Assembly: GCF_002024165.1 (NCBI RefSeq)
Contig: NZ_MWQN01000001.1
Location: forward strand, 2,831,365-2,895,364
Reading direction: 5' to 3'
From: Embleya scabrispora
Lineage (GTDB): Bacteria > Actinomycetota > Actinomycetes > Streptomycetales > Streptomycetaceae
DNA: 64,000 nt
The notes beneath the pieces are model-generated. The model made no database searches, was not told the origin of the DNA, and was given only the letters and a program-made list of their open reading frames with translations. Both the position numbers and the translations under genes were made by a program. Position 1 is the first letter of the stretch; each line of letters begins with the position of its first letter. This document shows positions 17,115 to 25,677 of this stretch, piece after piece.

Positions 17115-18632
17115 TCAGTGCCCGGCCGCACCCTCCGCGCCGGGCGGGCGCTCGAAGCGCGGCATCAGGAATGCCAGGCCCCACGCCACGGCCAGGGCGG
17201 CGGCGCTGCCGAGGGCGCCGATCGTGAACGCGTCGTCGAACACCCCGCGCACCGCGTCCAGGGTGTGTGCGGCGGGTGCGTTGTCCTCCACGTGGGTGAA
17301 GAACAGCGTTCCGAACAGGGCCACCCCCAGCGCCCCCGCGAGCTGCTGCACCGCGTTGAGCACTCCGGAGGCCGAACCGACCTCGGAATCGGCCACGCCG
17401 GCCAGCGCGATCCCGAAGAACGGCGCCATCAGCAGCCCGAACCCGAAACCCGCGACGGCGGTCGCCGGCAGCAGGATCCAGGTGTTCACCGGGCCGTCGT
17501 GCATCGTGATGGTGGCCGCGGTTCCGAGCACCCCGAGCAGGCCGACCACCAGGCCCGCGTGCAGCACCCGACGGCCGTACTTCGCGGCGAGCACGGCCCC
17601 CGCCAGGCCCGCGCCGACGGTCGAGCCCAGCGACCACGGGATCAGCGCGAGCGCCGCGTGGGTCGCGGACCAGCCCAGGCCGATCTGGAGGTAGACGCCG
17701 AGCACGAGCATCAGGCCGATCATCGAGGCGAACATCATCAGGCCGACCGCCAGGGCGCCGGTGAACGCACGATTGGCGAACAGGCTGACCTCCACCAGCG
17801 CGTCGCGCCCCGCGCGGGTGGTGCGCACCTCGTACCAGGCGAACAGCCCGAGCACCGGCAGCGAAGCGGCCAGGCAGCCGAACGTCCACGCGGGCCAGCC
17901 CGCTTCGCGGCCCTGGACGAGCGGGTACACGAGCAGCATCATCGCCGCGGTGACCAGGACGACGCCGACGAGGTCGAGGCCGGGCCGGCGGGTGGTCGTA
18001 CTCGGCTCGGGCCGGGGAATCACGCGCGCGCCGGCGGCCAGCGCGAACAGGCCCAGCGGCACGTTCACCACGAACACCGCGCGCCAGCCGAGGCCGAACA
18101 GGTCGGCGTCCATGACCACGCCGCCCAGGATCGGGCCGAGCACCGCGGCCAGCCCCATCGAGGGGCCGAACACCGCGAACGCGGCGCCGACCTCGCTCTC
18201 GTCGAACATGTCCCGGATCAGGCCGAGCCCCTGCGGCACCATCACCGCCGCGGCCAGCCCCTGTAGGCCGCGGGCCCCGATCAACACCTCCGGCGACTGG
18301 GCCAGCCCGCACAGCGCGGAGGTGACGGTGAAGGCGGTCGCCCCGAGCAGGAACATCCGCCGCCGGCCCAGGATGTCGCCCAGTCGGGCGCCGGTGATCA
18401 GGAACATCGCGAACGCGAGCGTGTACGCGGCGGAGAACCACTGGAGGTGGGTGGAATTGCCGCCGAGGGCGTCCCGAATGCCGGGGCCGGCGACGTTGAC
18501 GATCGTCGCGTCGAGCAGGTCCATGATGTCGGCGCCCATGACCACCGCGAGGCCGAACCAGCGCAATCGGTAGGACGTGCGTTTCCCCGTCTCGGCCGCG
18601 GCCGGCGCGGCATAGGTGACGTCGGTGTCCAT
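17115..18632 (-). CDS. DHA2-family MFS multidrug exporter (EmrB/QacA type)
   Basis: The protein has 505 residues and about 14 membrane helices. Motif A appears as GARLGDILGRRRMFLLG after helix 2, motif C as GPSMGLAAVLGPILGG in helix 5, and DLLDATIVNVAGPGI in helix 1 is the D1 motif of 14-helix drug:proton antiporters. Start ATG 18632 follows GGGGAGAC. It is divergent from a TetR gene, and the 177-bp gap between them holds five copies of one palindrome, so its expression is almost certainly controlled by that repressor and a small-molecule inducer. The substrate is unknown. The gene is separated from the NRPS cluster by housekeeping-like genes, so it need not belong to it. Confidence 0.9.
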   Translation of the reverse strand: MDTDVTYAAPAAAETGKRTSYRLRWFGLAVVMGADIMDLLDATIVNVAGPGIRDALGGNSTHLQWFSAAYTLAFAMFLITGARLGDILGRRRMFLLGATAFTVTSALCGLAQSPEVLIGARGLQGLAAAVMVPQGLGLIRDMFDESEVGAAFAVFGPSMGLAAVLGPILGGVVMDADLFGLGWRAVFVVNVPLGLFALAAGARVIPRPEPSTTTRRPGLDLVGVVLVTAAMMLLVYPLVQGREAGWPAWTFGCLAASLPVLGLFAWYEVRTTRAGRDALVEVSLFANRAFTGALAVGLMMFASMIGLMLVLGVYLQIGLGWSATHAALALIPWSLGSTVGAGLAGAVLAAKYGRRVLHAGLVVGLLGVLGTAATITMHDGPVNTWILLPATAVAGFGFGLLMAPFFGIALAGVADSEVGSASGVLNAVQQLAGALGVALFGTLFFTHVEDNAPAAHTLDAVRGVFDDAFTIGALGSAAALAVAWGLAFLMPRFERPPGAEGAAGH

Positions 18633-18681
18633 CGTCTCCCCCGTCTCCCCTTCTTGTCGTGCATGACTCTGATCCGGTCTT

Positions 18682-18767
18682 CGAACACCGTTCGTCATAC
18701 GAACAGTGTTCTTATCTTCGAACACTGTTTTAGGCGCGAACACTGTTCGAGTCAAGTACAGTGTTCG
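18682..18767. promoter_or_regulatory. Five-copy TetR operator array, consensus CGAACANTGTTCG
   Basis: Copies lie at 18682-18694, 18700-18712, 18719-18731, 18737-18749 (perfect palindrome CGAACACTGTTCG) and 18755-18767. Start positions are 18 or 19 bp apart, so the array is regular. It fills the divergent MFS/TetR promoter region, as expected for an autoregulated TetR-family repressor. Confidence 0.82.
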
Positions 18768-18809
18768 TAAAGTCGCGGGATCCGTGCGACTGGTCGAGGA
18801 GGTGGCGTC

Positions 18810-19532
18810 GTGTCCGAGGCTCCCGAAGTACCCCTGCCGCCGTGGCGCACGACGCCCAAGGCCCGGGGACCGCGCAAACCGGCGCTGTCGCAGGAGGCGA
18901 TCGTCACCGCCGCGCTGGAGATCATCGACGCGGAGGGCATGGACGCGCTGAGCATGCGCCGGGTGGCCCAGCGCTTCGAGACGGGGGCGGCGTCGTTGTA
19001 CGCCTACGTCGCCAACAAGGAGGAACTCGTCGAACTCGTGGTGGACCGGGTCAACGGGGAGGTGCACATCCCGGTCGCCGATCCCGAGCGCTGGCGCGAG
19101 CAACTGCGCGAGACGATGTTCGCGATCCGCGACGTCTACGCCGCACACCGCGACCTGGGCCGGGCCACGATCGGCACGGTGCCGATGGGTCCCAATTCGA
19201 TCCACTCGACGGAGCGGCTGCTCGCCATCCTGCGCGCGGGCGGACTGTCCAAGCGGGTCTGCGCGTTCGCGGCCGACGTGTTGTCCATGTACACCGTGAT
19301 GTCCGGCCTCGAACTGGGCGGGCCGGACGCCGGGCACGGCTCGACCGACGCCGAGCGCGGCGCCTACTACGCGCGGATCCAGGAATACTTCGCGTCCCTG
19401 CCCGCGGCCCGCTTCCCCACGCTGGCCTCCATGGGCACCGAGTTGACCACCGGCGACGGCGACGAGCGCTTCGCGTTCGGGATCGACGTGCTGCTGCTCG
19501 GCCTGATCGCGTACTCCGAACGGGAGTCCTGA
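18810..19532 (+). CDS. TetR-family repressor divergent from the MFS exporter
   Basis: The protein has 240 residues. The N-terminal helix-turn-helix at about 28-75 includes IVTAALEIIDAEGMDALSMR and FETGAASLYAYVANKEELV, the TetR signature. The C-terminal half resembles the TetR_C class of ligand-binding domains (VDRVNGEVHIP, AHRDLGRATIG). Start GTG 18810 has GAGGAGG seven bases upstream. It should bind the five-copy palindrome array in its own promoter and release it when the exporter substrate is present. No ligand can be predicted. Confidence 0.9.
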   Translation: MSEAPEVPLPPWRTTPKARGPRKPALSQEAIVTAALEIIDAEGMDALSMRRVAQRFETGAASLYAYVANKEELVELVVDRVNGEVHIPVADPERWREQLRETMFAIRDVYAAHRDLGRATIGTVPMGPNSIHSTERLLAILRAGGLSKRVCAFAADVLSMYTVMSGLELGGPDAGHGSTDAERGAYYARIQEYFASLPAARFPTLASMGTELTTGDGDERFAFGIDVLLLGLIAYSERES

Positions 19533-19650
19533 CCGGGCGTCACCCCACCTCGCCGGCCCGCCGCGCCGGCTCCTCGCCGATATGCGTGGAGCAGCATGGG
19601 GAACAGGGACCACGGCACGGTCCGACGTGCTCGGAAGGCTTGGAGGCCGC

Positions 19651-20748
19651 ATGTTCGACATCGGGGAGTTCAAGGCCGGACCGCGCAACGCGATCACCGA
19701 CGTGGCCGGGCTGCGGGTCGGGCACGCGGCGTACACGGACGCGGGCGCGATGACCGGGACCACGGTGCTGCTCGGTCCGGTCGGCGGCTTCGTGGCGGGA
19801 GTGGACGTGCGCGGCGGCGCCCCGGGCACGCGCGAGTTGGACGCGCTCGATCCGCGCAACCTGGTACCGCGGATCGAGGCGATCGTGCTCAGCGGGGGCA
19901 GTGCGTTCGGGCTCGACGCGGCGGGCGGGGTGGTGGCGTGGCTGGCCGAGCGCGGGCGGGGGTTCCCGGTCGGCGCCGAGCCGCACCAGGTGGTGCCGGT
20001 GGTGCCCGCGGCCTCGCTGTTCGACCTCGGGCGCGGCGGTGATTGGCAGCGCCGGCCCGACGCGGCGCTCGGGCGGGCGGCGATCGCGGCGGCGGACGCC
20101 GAACCGGAGCACGCGCCGGTGCCGACGGGCAGCGTGGGGGCGGGCACGGGGGCGATGGTCGGCGGGCTGCGCGGCGGGGTGGGTACGGCGAGCGTGGTAC
20201 TGCCCGGCGGGGTCACGGTCGCCGCGCTCGCGGTGGTCAACGCCGCCGGGTCGCCGGTCGACCCGATCGGCGGGCTGCCCTACGCGGTCGGCCTCGGCCT
20301 CCCCGGCGAGTTCCCGCTCACCCCGCCCGAACACGCCGAGCACGCCGCCGCGTTGACCCGCGCGGCGGCCTCGGCGCAGACCCCGCCCTCGCTCAACACC
20401 ACGATCGGGATCGTCGCCACCGACGCGGCGCTGACCAGGTCCCAGGCGCAGAAGGTGGCGGGTGTCGCGCACGACGGGCTGGCCCGGGCGATCCGTCCCG
20501 TCCACACCCTCTACGACGGCGACACGATCTTCGCGGTGTCCACGGCCCGCGTCCCGCTGCCCGCGCTCGACCCGACCACGCCCTACGGGGTCAACGAGGA
20601 GGCCGCCGCGCTGACCCTGCTGCACGCCGCGGCGGCGGACGTGTTCGGCCGGGCCGTCCTGCACGGGGTGCTCGCGGCGAAGCGCGGCGGGTCGGTGCCG
20701 GCGTACCGCGATCTTTACCCGAATTCCACGTGCCGATACGACGGGTGA
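19651..20748 (+). CDS. P1-family (S58, DmpA/ThnT-like) self-processing aminopeptidase
   Basis: The protein has 365 residues. Family landmarks are ITDVAGLRVGHA near the start, LSGGSAFGLDAAGGV, TGSVGAGTGAMVGG and NTTIGIVATDAAL. Members are N-terminal-nucleophile hydrolases that cut themselves into two chains. Here the expected cut is Asn249-Thr250, giving a Thr nucleophile as in ThnT rather than the Ser of DmpA. Family activities include D-aminopeptidase, beta-aminopeptidase and pantetheine hydrolase. Start ATG 19651 has TGGAGG four bases upstream; longer open frame upstream lacks a ribosome site. It has no obvious operon partner. The substrate is unknown. Confidence 0.85.
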   Translation: MFDIGEFKAGPRNAITDVAGLRVGHAAYTDAGAMTGTTVLLGPVGGFVAGVDVRGGAPGTRELDALDPRNLVPRIEAIVLSGGSAFGLDAAGGVVAWLAERGRGFPVGAEPHQVVPVVPAASLFDLGRGGDWQRRPDAALGRAAIAAADAEPEHAPVPTGSVGAGTGAMVGGLRGGVGTASVVLPGGVTVAALAVVNAAGSPVDPIGGLPYAVGLGLPGEFPLTPPEHAEHAAALTRAAASAQTPPSLNTTIGIVATDAALTRSQAQKVAGVAHDGLARAIRPVHTLYDGDTIFAVSTARVPLPALDPTTPYGVNEEAAALTLLHAAAADVFGRAVLHGVLAAKRGGSVPAYRDLYPNSTCRYDG

Positions 20749-20871
20749 CGCTTCGGCGAATTCCCAAGCCCGGTCGCGGCCCGATGTCCGAGCCGGCCTA
20801 TCATCGGCGATTCGAGGACGAGTTTTCCCGTTTCCGAAGGGGCTCGAAAATCCGACGGAGCGGTTGCCGGC

Positions 20872-21750
20872 ATGGGTCACGTGGATCATTTCCAGTACGG
20901 AGCGCTGACTCCGGTCATCGCCTATCTGATGTCGTGTCTCGGCTCGGCGCTCGGGTTGTTGTGCACGACGCGGGCCCGCGCGGTGCGCGGTTGGGTGCGG
21001 GCGCGCTGGTTGGTCCTGGGCGCGGCGTCGATCGGCGGTACCGGAATCTGGGTCATGCATTTCATCGGCATGCTCGGTTTCTCGGTGCGCGGTACCCCGA
21101 TCCGCTACGACGTGTCCAAGACGATCACCTCGCTCGTGCTCGCGGTGATCGTGGTCGGCGTCGGCATGGCCATCGCGGGTCGGCGCAACGCGGGATGGGT
21201 CGGCCTGGTGCTCGGCGGGGTGGTCACCGGCGGTGGCGTGGCGAGCATGCACTACATGGGCATGGCCGCGCTGAGCCTGGACGGCACGATCCACTACGAC
21301 ACGCCGCGCGTGACGTTGTCCATCGGAATCGCGGTGGTCGCGGCCACCGCCGCGTTGTGGGCGGCGCTGCACGTGAGCGGATTCGTGGCGACCGGGGGCG
21401 CCGCGTTGATCATGGGCCTGGCGGTCGGCGGAATGCACTACACGGGAATGTCGGCGATGAGTGTGCGTACCGAGGGTGCGCACGGGTTGGCGCACGGTGT
21501 GGAGGCGACGCAATTCCTCGCGCCGTTGATCACCGGCATCAGTCTTTTCACGGTGATCACGTTGTTCATGGTGGCGCTGTCGCCGTCCGCCGACGAAATC
21601 AGGGAAGAAGCCGAACTCAGCGCCCGACTGGCCCGGTTGGAAGACAATCGGGGCGCCCCGTTCGCGGCCGGGAATGCCGGCGGCAGGCGCGTATCGCATC
21701 GGCGGCGCGCCGAAAACGATCCCCGGGATTACTTCCGCAGCGGACGCTGA
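20872..21750 (+). CDS. MHYT-domain integral membrane sensor without output domain
   Basis: The protein has 292 residues and seven membrane helices. The three signature repeats are present as MHFIGM (about 63), MHYMGM (about 127) and MHYTGM (about 193), whose Met/His residues are proposed to bind copper or sense diatomic gases. In most bacteria the MHYT domain is fused to GGDEF/EAL or kinase domains. Here the tail after the last helix is only about 60 residues, charged and partly helical (SADEIREEAELSARLARLED), with no enzymatic domain. Start ATG 20872 has a weak upstream GGAG. It lies between the peptidase and an unknown gene, all on the plus strand. Confidence 0.88.
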   Translation: MGHVDHFQYGALTPVIAYLMSCLGSALGLLCTTRARAVRGWVRARWLVLGAASIGGTGIWVMHFIGMLGFSVRGTPIRYDVSKTITSLVLAVIVVGVGMAIAGRRNAGWVGLVLGGVVTGGGVASMHYMGMAALSLDGTIHYDTPRVTLSIGIAVVAATAALWAALHVSGFVATGGAALIMGLAVGGMHYTGMSAMSVRTEGAHGLAHGVEATQFLAPLITGISLFTVITLFMVALSPSADEIREEAELSARLARLEDNRGAPFAAGNAGGRRVSHRRRAENDPRDYFRSGR

Positions 21751-21847
21751 TCCGGGCTTCGGCATTCCGGCCGTCCGGTTGTCGCGCGGGGGGCTCGAAC
21801 TGGAGGCGGCGTCGGGTCGGGGCGGCGGGGACGGCTCGGGGTAACGC

Positions 21848-21860
21848 TTGATTGCGTCAA
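21848..21860. promoter_or_regulatory. TTGAY-N3-RTCAA palindrome upstream of the 376-aa protein gene
   Basis: TTGATTGCGTCAA lies 80 bp before the start at 21940. Closely related palindromes stand before the flavoprotein gene (24463-24475) and the OB-fold/thiolase operon (27864-27876), suggesting one regulator. Confidence 0.45.
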
Positions 21861-21939
21861 TGATTTGGCGCACACTCGCACGACGTCTCAACCAGCCCGA
21901 CGCGTCGGCGCACCGTCGGCGCGTGGTCAGGAGGAACCG

Positions 21940-23070
21940 ATGCCGATCCCCGTGCCCCTGGACGAATATCCGGTCCACCAGGTCCCGTTGTTCCACAGCG
22001 AGGTCGGCTCGACCGACCGGAACTTCTACGACCGCTGCATCATGCACGCCTACGACCGCGCGGGCGGCGTACAGATCGCCACCGGCCTGGGCGTCTACCC
22101 GAACCTGGGCGTGATCGACGCGTACGTGGTGGTCCGCAGGGACGGCCGCCAGCACGCGGTGCGGATGTCGGGCGCGCTCGGCCCGGATCGTATGCGCCAG
22201 GAGGTCGGCCCGTACCGCATCGAGGTGTTGGAGCCGCTGTCCAGCGTGCGCGTGGTGTGCGACGCGCCGGAGCAGGGCATCACGATCGACCTCACCTTCA
22301 CCTCGCCGTTCGCGCCGCTCCCGGAACCTCGACACGTGCAGCGCAGCGACTTCAAGCCGATGCTGGACGCGTCGCGCTTCGTCCAGATCGGCGACTGGAC
22401 CGGCACGGTGACCCTGGACGGCGAGCGGATTCCGGTCACCCCGCGGACCTGGTCCGGCTCGCGCGACCGCTCGTGGGGCATCCGCCCGTCGGGCGAGGCC
22501 CCGCCGGCCGGACGGCCCGCGCAGACCGCCGGGTTCTGGTGGAACTGGATCCCGCTGCACCTGGGCGATCAGGCGCTGATGATCATCGCGCAGGAATCCG
22601 CCGACGGGCACCGCTTCCTGACCGAGGCGATCCGGATGTACCCGATCGCCTCCGGGAAGGCGCCCGAGCAGTTGGGCTGGCCCGAGTTCGACGTGCGGTA
22701 CACGCCCGGCACCCGACACCCCGAGGGCGCCGACGTCCACCTGACCGACCGCAGGCGCAACGCGCTCACCCTGCGTCTGGACAACCACGGGTTCATCGCG
22801 CTCAACGTCGGCGCGGGCTACGGCGGCGACCCCGACTGGGGGCACGGCCAGTGGAAGGGCGAGGACTACCTCGACGGCGCGGTGTACGACCAGAAGGATC
22901 CCGTGGTGGCCAAGCGCATCCCGTTCGGCGTGATCGACCACGTGGCCACGGCTCGGCTGCTCGGCCCGGACGGCGCCCTGATCGCGGAGGGTCTGGGCAT
23001 CTTCGAGCATGGCACGTTCGGGCGGCACGACCCGTCGGGGTTCACGGGGTGGGACTCGGTGGCGCCGTAG
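21940..23070 (+). CDS. Unrecognised 376-aa cytosolic protein, actinobacterial type
   Basis: I do not recognise this family with certainty. The protein has no signal peptide or membrane helix and is rich in predicted beta strands, with conserved-looking stretches RDRSWGIRP, GFWWNWIPLHLGDQ and FGVIDHVATARLL. The layout, two beta-rich halves with a Trp-rich centre, recalls the lipocalin-like fold of CrtC-type hydratases, but this is only an impression. Start ATG 21940 follows AGGAGGAACCG. It precedes a convergent steroid/lipid-type operon and shares a promoter palindrome with it, so a role in handling a hydrophobic substrate is plausible. Confidence 0.6.
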   Translation: MPIPVPLDEYPVHQVPLFHSEVGSTDRNFYDRCIMHAYDRAGGVQIATGLGVYPNLGVIDAYVVVRRDGRQHAVRMSGALGPDRMRQEVGPYRIEVLEPLSSVRVVCDAPEQGITIDLTFTSPFAPLPEPRHVQRSDFKPMLDASRFVQIGDWTGTVTLDGERIPVTPRTWSGSRDRSWGIRPSGEAPPAGRPAQTAGFWWNWIPLHLGDQALMIIAQESADGHRFLTEAIRMYPIASGKAPEQLGWPEFDVRYTPGTRHPEGADVHLTDRRRNALTLRLDNHGFIALNVGAGYGGDPDWGHGQWKGEDYLDGAVYDQKDPVVAKRIPFGVIDHVATARLLGPDGALIAEGLGIFEHGTFGRHDPSGFTGWDSVAP

Positions 23071-23288
23071 CGGCGGAGGGCTCACGCCCGGCGCAACCGG
23101 TGGACTTTACCGGACACACGCGGTCGATGACCCCGAAACGCACAGGTTGCTGAAATACCGGGACAGTTCGCGGTATCCATAGGCGCGGGACCGGTGTCAC
23201 TCACTCCCGTGACCCGCCGACCGCCGGGCCGTGCACGCGAGTCCTCCCGCGCGCCCGGCCCGGCAGGTCTCGGCCGGAGCGGTCCGAC

Positions 23289-24413
23289 TCAGTCGTCGGC
23301 CAGGAACGCGTTCAGCCGCTCCGTGGTCTCGATCCACTCCTCGACCAGCGACATCACGACCTCCTGGGTCGGCCGGACCCGGTCGAGCATGCCGACCACC
23401 TGGCCGACCGGCCAGCCGTTGAGCTCCTTGTTCTTGGTCCGGGTGAACCGCCGGGACGCCGCGTTGAAGATGATGCCCTGGAGCGGCATCGGCAGCGGGT
23501 CGGGGTTGGCCGGGTCCTCCCACGCCTCGGTCCACGCGCTTTTGAGCTGGCGGGCGGGCTTGCCGGTCATCGCGCGCGAGCGCACGGTGTCGGTGGACTT
23601 GGCCTCCAGGAGGTTCTGTACCGAGACCTCGTGGGTGTCCGCCTCGGCGACGGTGAGCCACAGGCTGCCGGTCCACACCCCCTGCGCGCCGAGTGCCAGC
23701 GCGGCGGCCATCTGCCGGCCGCCGCCGATGCCGCCGGCGGCGAGCACCGGGACGTCGGGGCCGACCGTGTCAACCACCTGCGGGATGAGCACCATCGTGG
23801 AGATCTCGCCGCAGTGCCCGCCGGCCTCGGTGCCCTGCGCGACCACCACGTCCACGCCCGCCTCGACCTGCTTCTGCGCATGCCGGGGGCTGCCGCACAG
23901 GGCGCCGACCAGGACCCCCGCCGCGTGGCAGGCGTCGATGATGTCGGCCGGCGGCGGGCCGAGCGCGTTGACGAACATCTTCACCAGCGGGTGCTTGAGG
24001 GAGACCTCGATCTGCGCGCGCGACTCCAGATCCACGTTCAGCCCGGCCGCCTTGACCGGTCGGTCCGCCAACTCCGGGGGCAGCGGGGGGATTTGGTGCT
24101 TCTCCAGAAGGTCGTCGACGAACTTCCAGTGCTGCTCCGGGATCAGCTTCTCCAGGTTGGCGGGCAGCGCCGCCTCACCGCCGCCCTTGCCGATGTAGGC
24201 CATCGGGATCGCCAGGTCGACGCCGTACGGCTTGCCGTCGGTGTGCTCGTCGAGCCAGGCCAGTTCGACCTCCAGCTGCTCGGGGTCGAACGCGAGCGCG
24301 CCGAGGACCCCGAAGCCTCCGGCTCGACTGACCGCCGCGACCACGTCGCGGCAGTGGGAGAACGCGAAGATCGGGAACTCGATCCCTAGCTTCTCGCAGA
24401 TGGGGGGCTTCAT
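23289..24413 (-). CDS. Nitronate monooxygenase-like FMN enzyme
   Basis: The protein has 374 residues with the TIM-barrel pattern of the 2-nitropropane dioxygenase/NMO family: FPIFAFSHCRDVVAAVSRAGGFGVLGA at the N-terminus, VVVAQGTEAGGHCGEI (the flavin phosphate and catalytic His region), and PVLAAGGIGGGRQMAAALALGAQGV. Family members oxidise nitronates, but many actinobacterial homologues sit in lipid and steroid catabolic clusters where the true role is undefined. Start ATG 24413 has GGAGG eight bases upstream; the GTG two codons earlier is too near. It lies downstream of the thiolase-like genes on the same strand but has its own palindromic promoter element, so it may be a separate transcript. 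Confidence 0.82.
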   Translation of the reverse strand: MKPPICEKLGIEFPIFAFSHCRDVVAAVSRAGGFGVLGALAFDPEQLEVELAWLDEHTDGKPYGVDLAIPMAYIGKGGGEAALPANLEKLIPEQHWKFVDDLLEKHQIPPLPPELADRPVKAAGLNVDLESRAQIEVSLKHPLVKMFVNALGPPPADIIDACHAAGVLVGALCGSPRHAQKQVEAGVDVVVAQGTEAGGHCGEISTMVLIPQVVDTVGPDVPVLAAGGIGGGRQMAAALALGAQGVWTGSLWLTVAEADTHEVSVQNLLEAKSTDTVRSRAMTGKPARQLKSAWTEAWEDPANPDPLPMPLQGIIFNAASRRFTRTKNKELNGWPVGQVVGMLDRVRPTQEVVMSLVEEWIETTERLNAFLADD

Positions 24414-24454
24414 CGGCACAACCTCCGGTCACCGGGTGAAGGCCCCAGAATAGG

Positions 24455-24489
24455 AAGGCTCCTTGACCAAATCAAGGTCAAGGAGCCTT
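24455..24489. promoter_or_regulatory. 14-bp inverted repeat containing the TTGAY-N3-RTCAA-like operator
   Basis: Arms 24455-24468 and 24476-24489 pair perfectly around a 7-base loop. The segment TTGACCAAATCAA (24463-24475) resembles the palindromes at 21848 and 27864. Because it lies between the end of one minus-strand gene and the start of the next, it may act as operator, terminator of the upstream operon, or both. Confidence 0.5.
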
Positions 24490-24519
24490 ACCATTTGCGC
24501 CGGGGCGATACCCGCGTCG

Positions 24520-25677
24520 CTACGGCTTGTCCGTACCGACCGCCCACATCGCGAAGTACTGCGCCGCCGCGCCGTACGCCTGGGCGAGGGCGACCCTCGC
24601 GCCGTCCACCTGGTGCTCGCCGGCCGTGCCCCGGACCTGGAGCGCCGCCTCCAGGAAACGGAGCATGCCGGAGGCGCCGATCGGGTTCGAGGACAATACG
24701 CCGCCGGACGGGTTGACCGGGAAGTCGCCGTCGAAGGCGGTCTCGCCCCGGTCGACCATCTTCCAGCCCTCGCCCACCGGCGCGATGTCGTGGCCCTCCA
24801 GCCACATCGGCTCGTACCAGGAGAACGGCACGTACAACTCGGCCACGTCGATCTGCCGGCGCGGGTCGGTGATGCCGGCCTGGCGGTACACGTCCCACGC
24901 GCAGTCGACGCCGGCCTGCGGGCGGATCGGGTCGCGGCCGTTGAAGGACGACGGCTCGGAGCGCATCGAGGTGCCCAGGACCCAGGCCGGCGCCCGCCCG
25001 TCGGCCGCGGCCGCGTCGCCGCCCGCCTCGTCGGTGAGCACGATCGCGCCGGCGCCGTCGGAGGACGGGCACGACTCCAGGAAGTGCAGGGGGTCCCACA
25101 TCATCGGCGACTCGCGGACCTTGTCGATCGAGATGTCCTTGAGCTGGAGGTGCGCGTACTCGTTGCGCAGCGCGTTCTGCCGGTCCTTGACCGCCACCTG
25201 CCAGCCGATGTGCTCGGGCGCGCCGGACTTGCGGATGTACGCGCGAATCCACGGCGCGAACGCGCCGCCCGCGCCGATCGAGCCGGACTTGCCGCCGCCC
25301 AGGCCGAATTGCGCGTTCCCCTCGGACTGCTTCTCCCACGCGACCGCCAGCACCCGCCTGTGCACGCGGCTGCTGATCAGGTGGGAGGCCACGACCGCGG
25401 TGGATCCGCCCACGCTGCCGGCGGTGTGTACCCGGAACACCGGCTTGCCGGCGCCGCCGAGCGCGTCCGAGAGGTAGAGCTCGGGCTTCATCACGCCCTC
25501 GAAGATGTCGGGCGCCTTCCCGATCACCACCGCGTCGATGTCGCTCCAGGTCATCCGCGCGTCGTCGAGCGCGCGCCGGGCGGCCTCGCGGACGAGCCCG
25601 GCGATCGACAGGTCGTCGCGCCGCTTCTTGTGCTTGGTCTGGCCGATGCCGACGACGGCAACGCGCTCATGGGTCAT
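24520..25677 (-). CDS. Thiolase-fold lipid-transfer protein (Ltp3/Ltp4-like)
   Basis: The protein has 385 residues with the SCP-x-type thiolase pattern: VAVVGIGQT at the start, VFRVHTAGSVGGSTAVV where the nucleophile loop lies, and a C-terminal NPSGGVLSSNPIGASGM. The usual catalytic Cys of thiolases is not apparent in the HTAGSVGG loop. In steroid side-chain degradation such proteins (for example Ltp2) act as retro-aldolases together with a DUF35 partner, which fits the OB-fold gene in this operon. The start ATG 25677 overlaps the preceding stop as ATGA, so translation is coupled. Gene order resembles the Mycobacterium tuberculosis Rv3521-Rv3523 group, a recollection not checked here. Confidence 0.8.
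   Translation of the reverse strand: MTHERVAVVGIGQTKHKKRRDDLSIAGLVREAARRALDDARMTWSDIDAVVIGKAPDIFEGVMKPELYLSDALGGAGKPVFRVHTAGSVGGSTAVVASHLISSRVHRRVLAVAWEKQSEGNAQFGLGGGKSGSIGAGGAFAPWIRAYIRKSGAPEHIGWQVAVKDRQNALRNEYAHLQLKDISIDKVRESPMMWDPLHFLESCPSSDGAGAIVLTDEAGGDAAAADGRAPAWVLGTSMRSEPSSFNGRDPIRPQAGVDCAWDVYRQAGITDPRRQIDVAELYVPFSWYEPMWLEGHDIAPVGEGWKMVDRGETAFDGDFPVNPSGGVLSSNPIGASGMLRFLEAALQVRGTAGEHQVDGARVALAQAYGAAAQYFAMWAVGTDKP

Noticed and set aside
17115-20240. MFS gene extended to a 1041-residue product
   Set aside because: The extension reads antisense through the TetR and peptidase genes and the operator array. ATG 18632 has a ribosome site and begins at the expected MFS N-terminus.
19540-23085. 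1181-codon minus-strand frame across the peptidase, MHYT and unknown genes
   Set aside because: It spans three supported plus-strand genes and gives only low-complexity protein.
23289-24413. Enoyl-ACP reductase FabK as the identity of the flavoprotein
   Set aside because: FabK shares the fold, but the sequence features and the steroid/lipid-type context fit nitronate-monooxygenase-like proteins better. The distinction is not certain.
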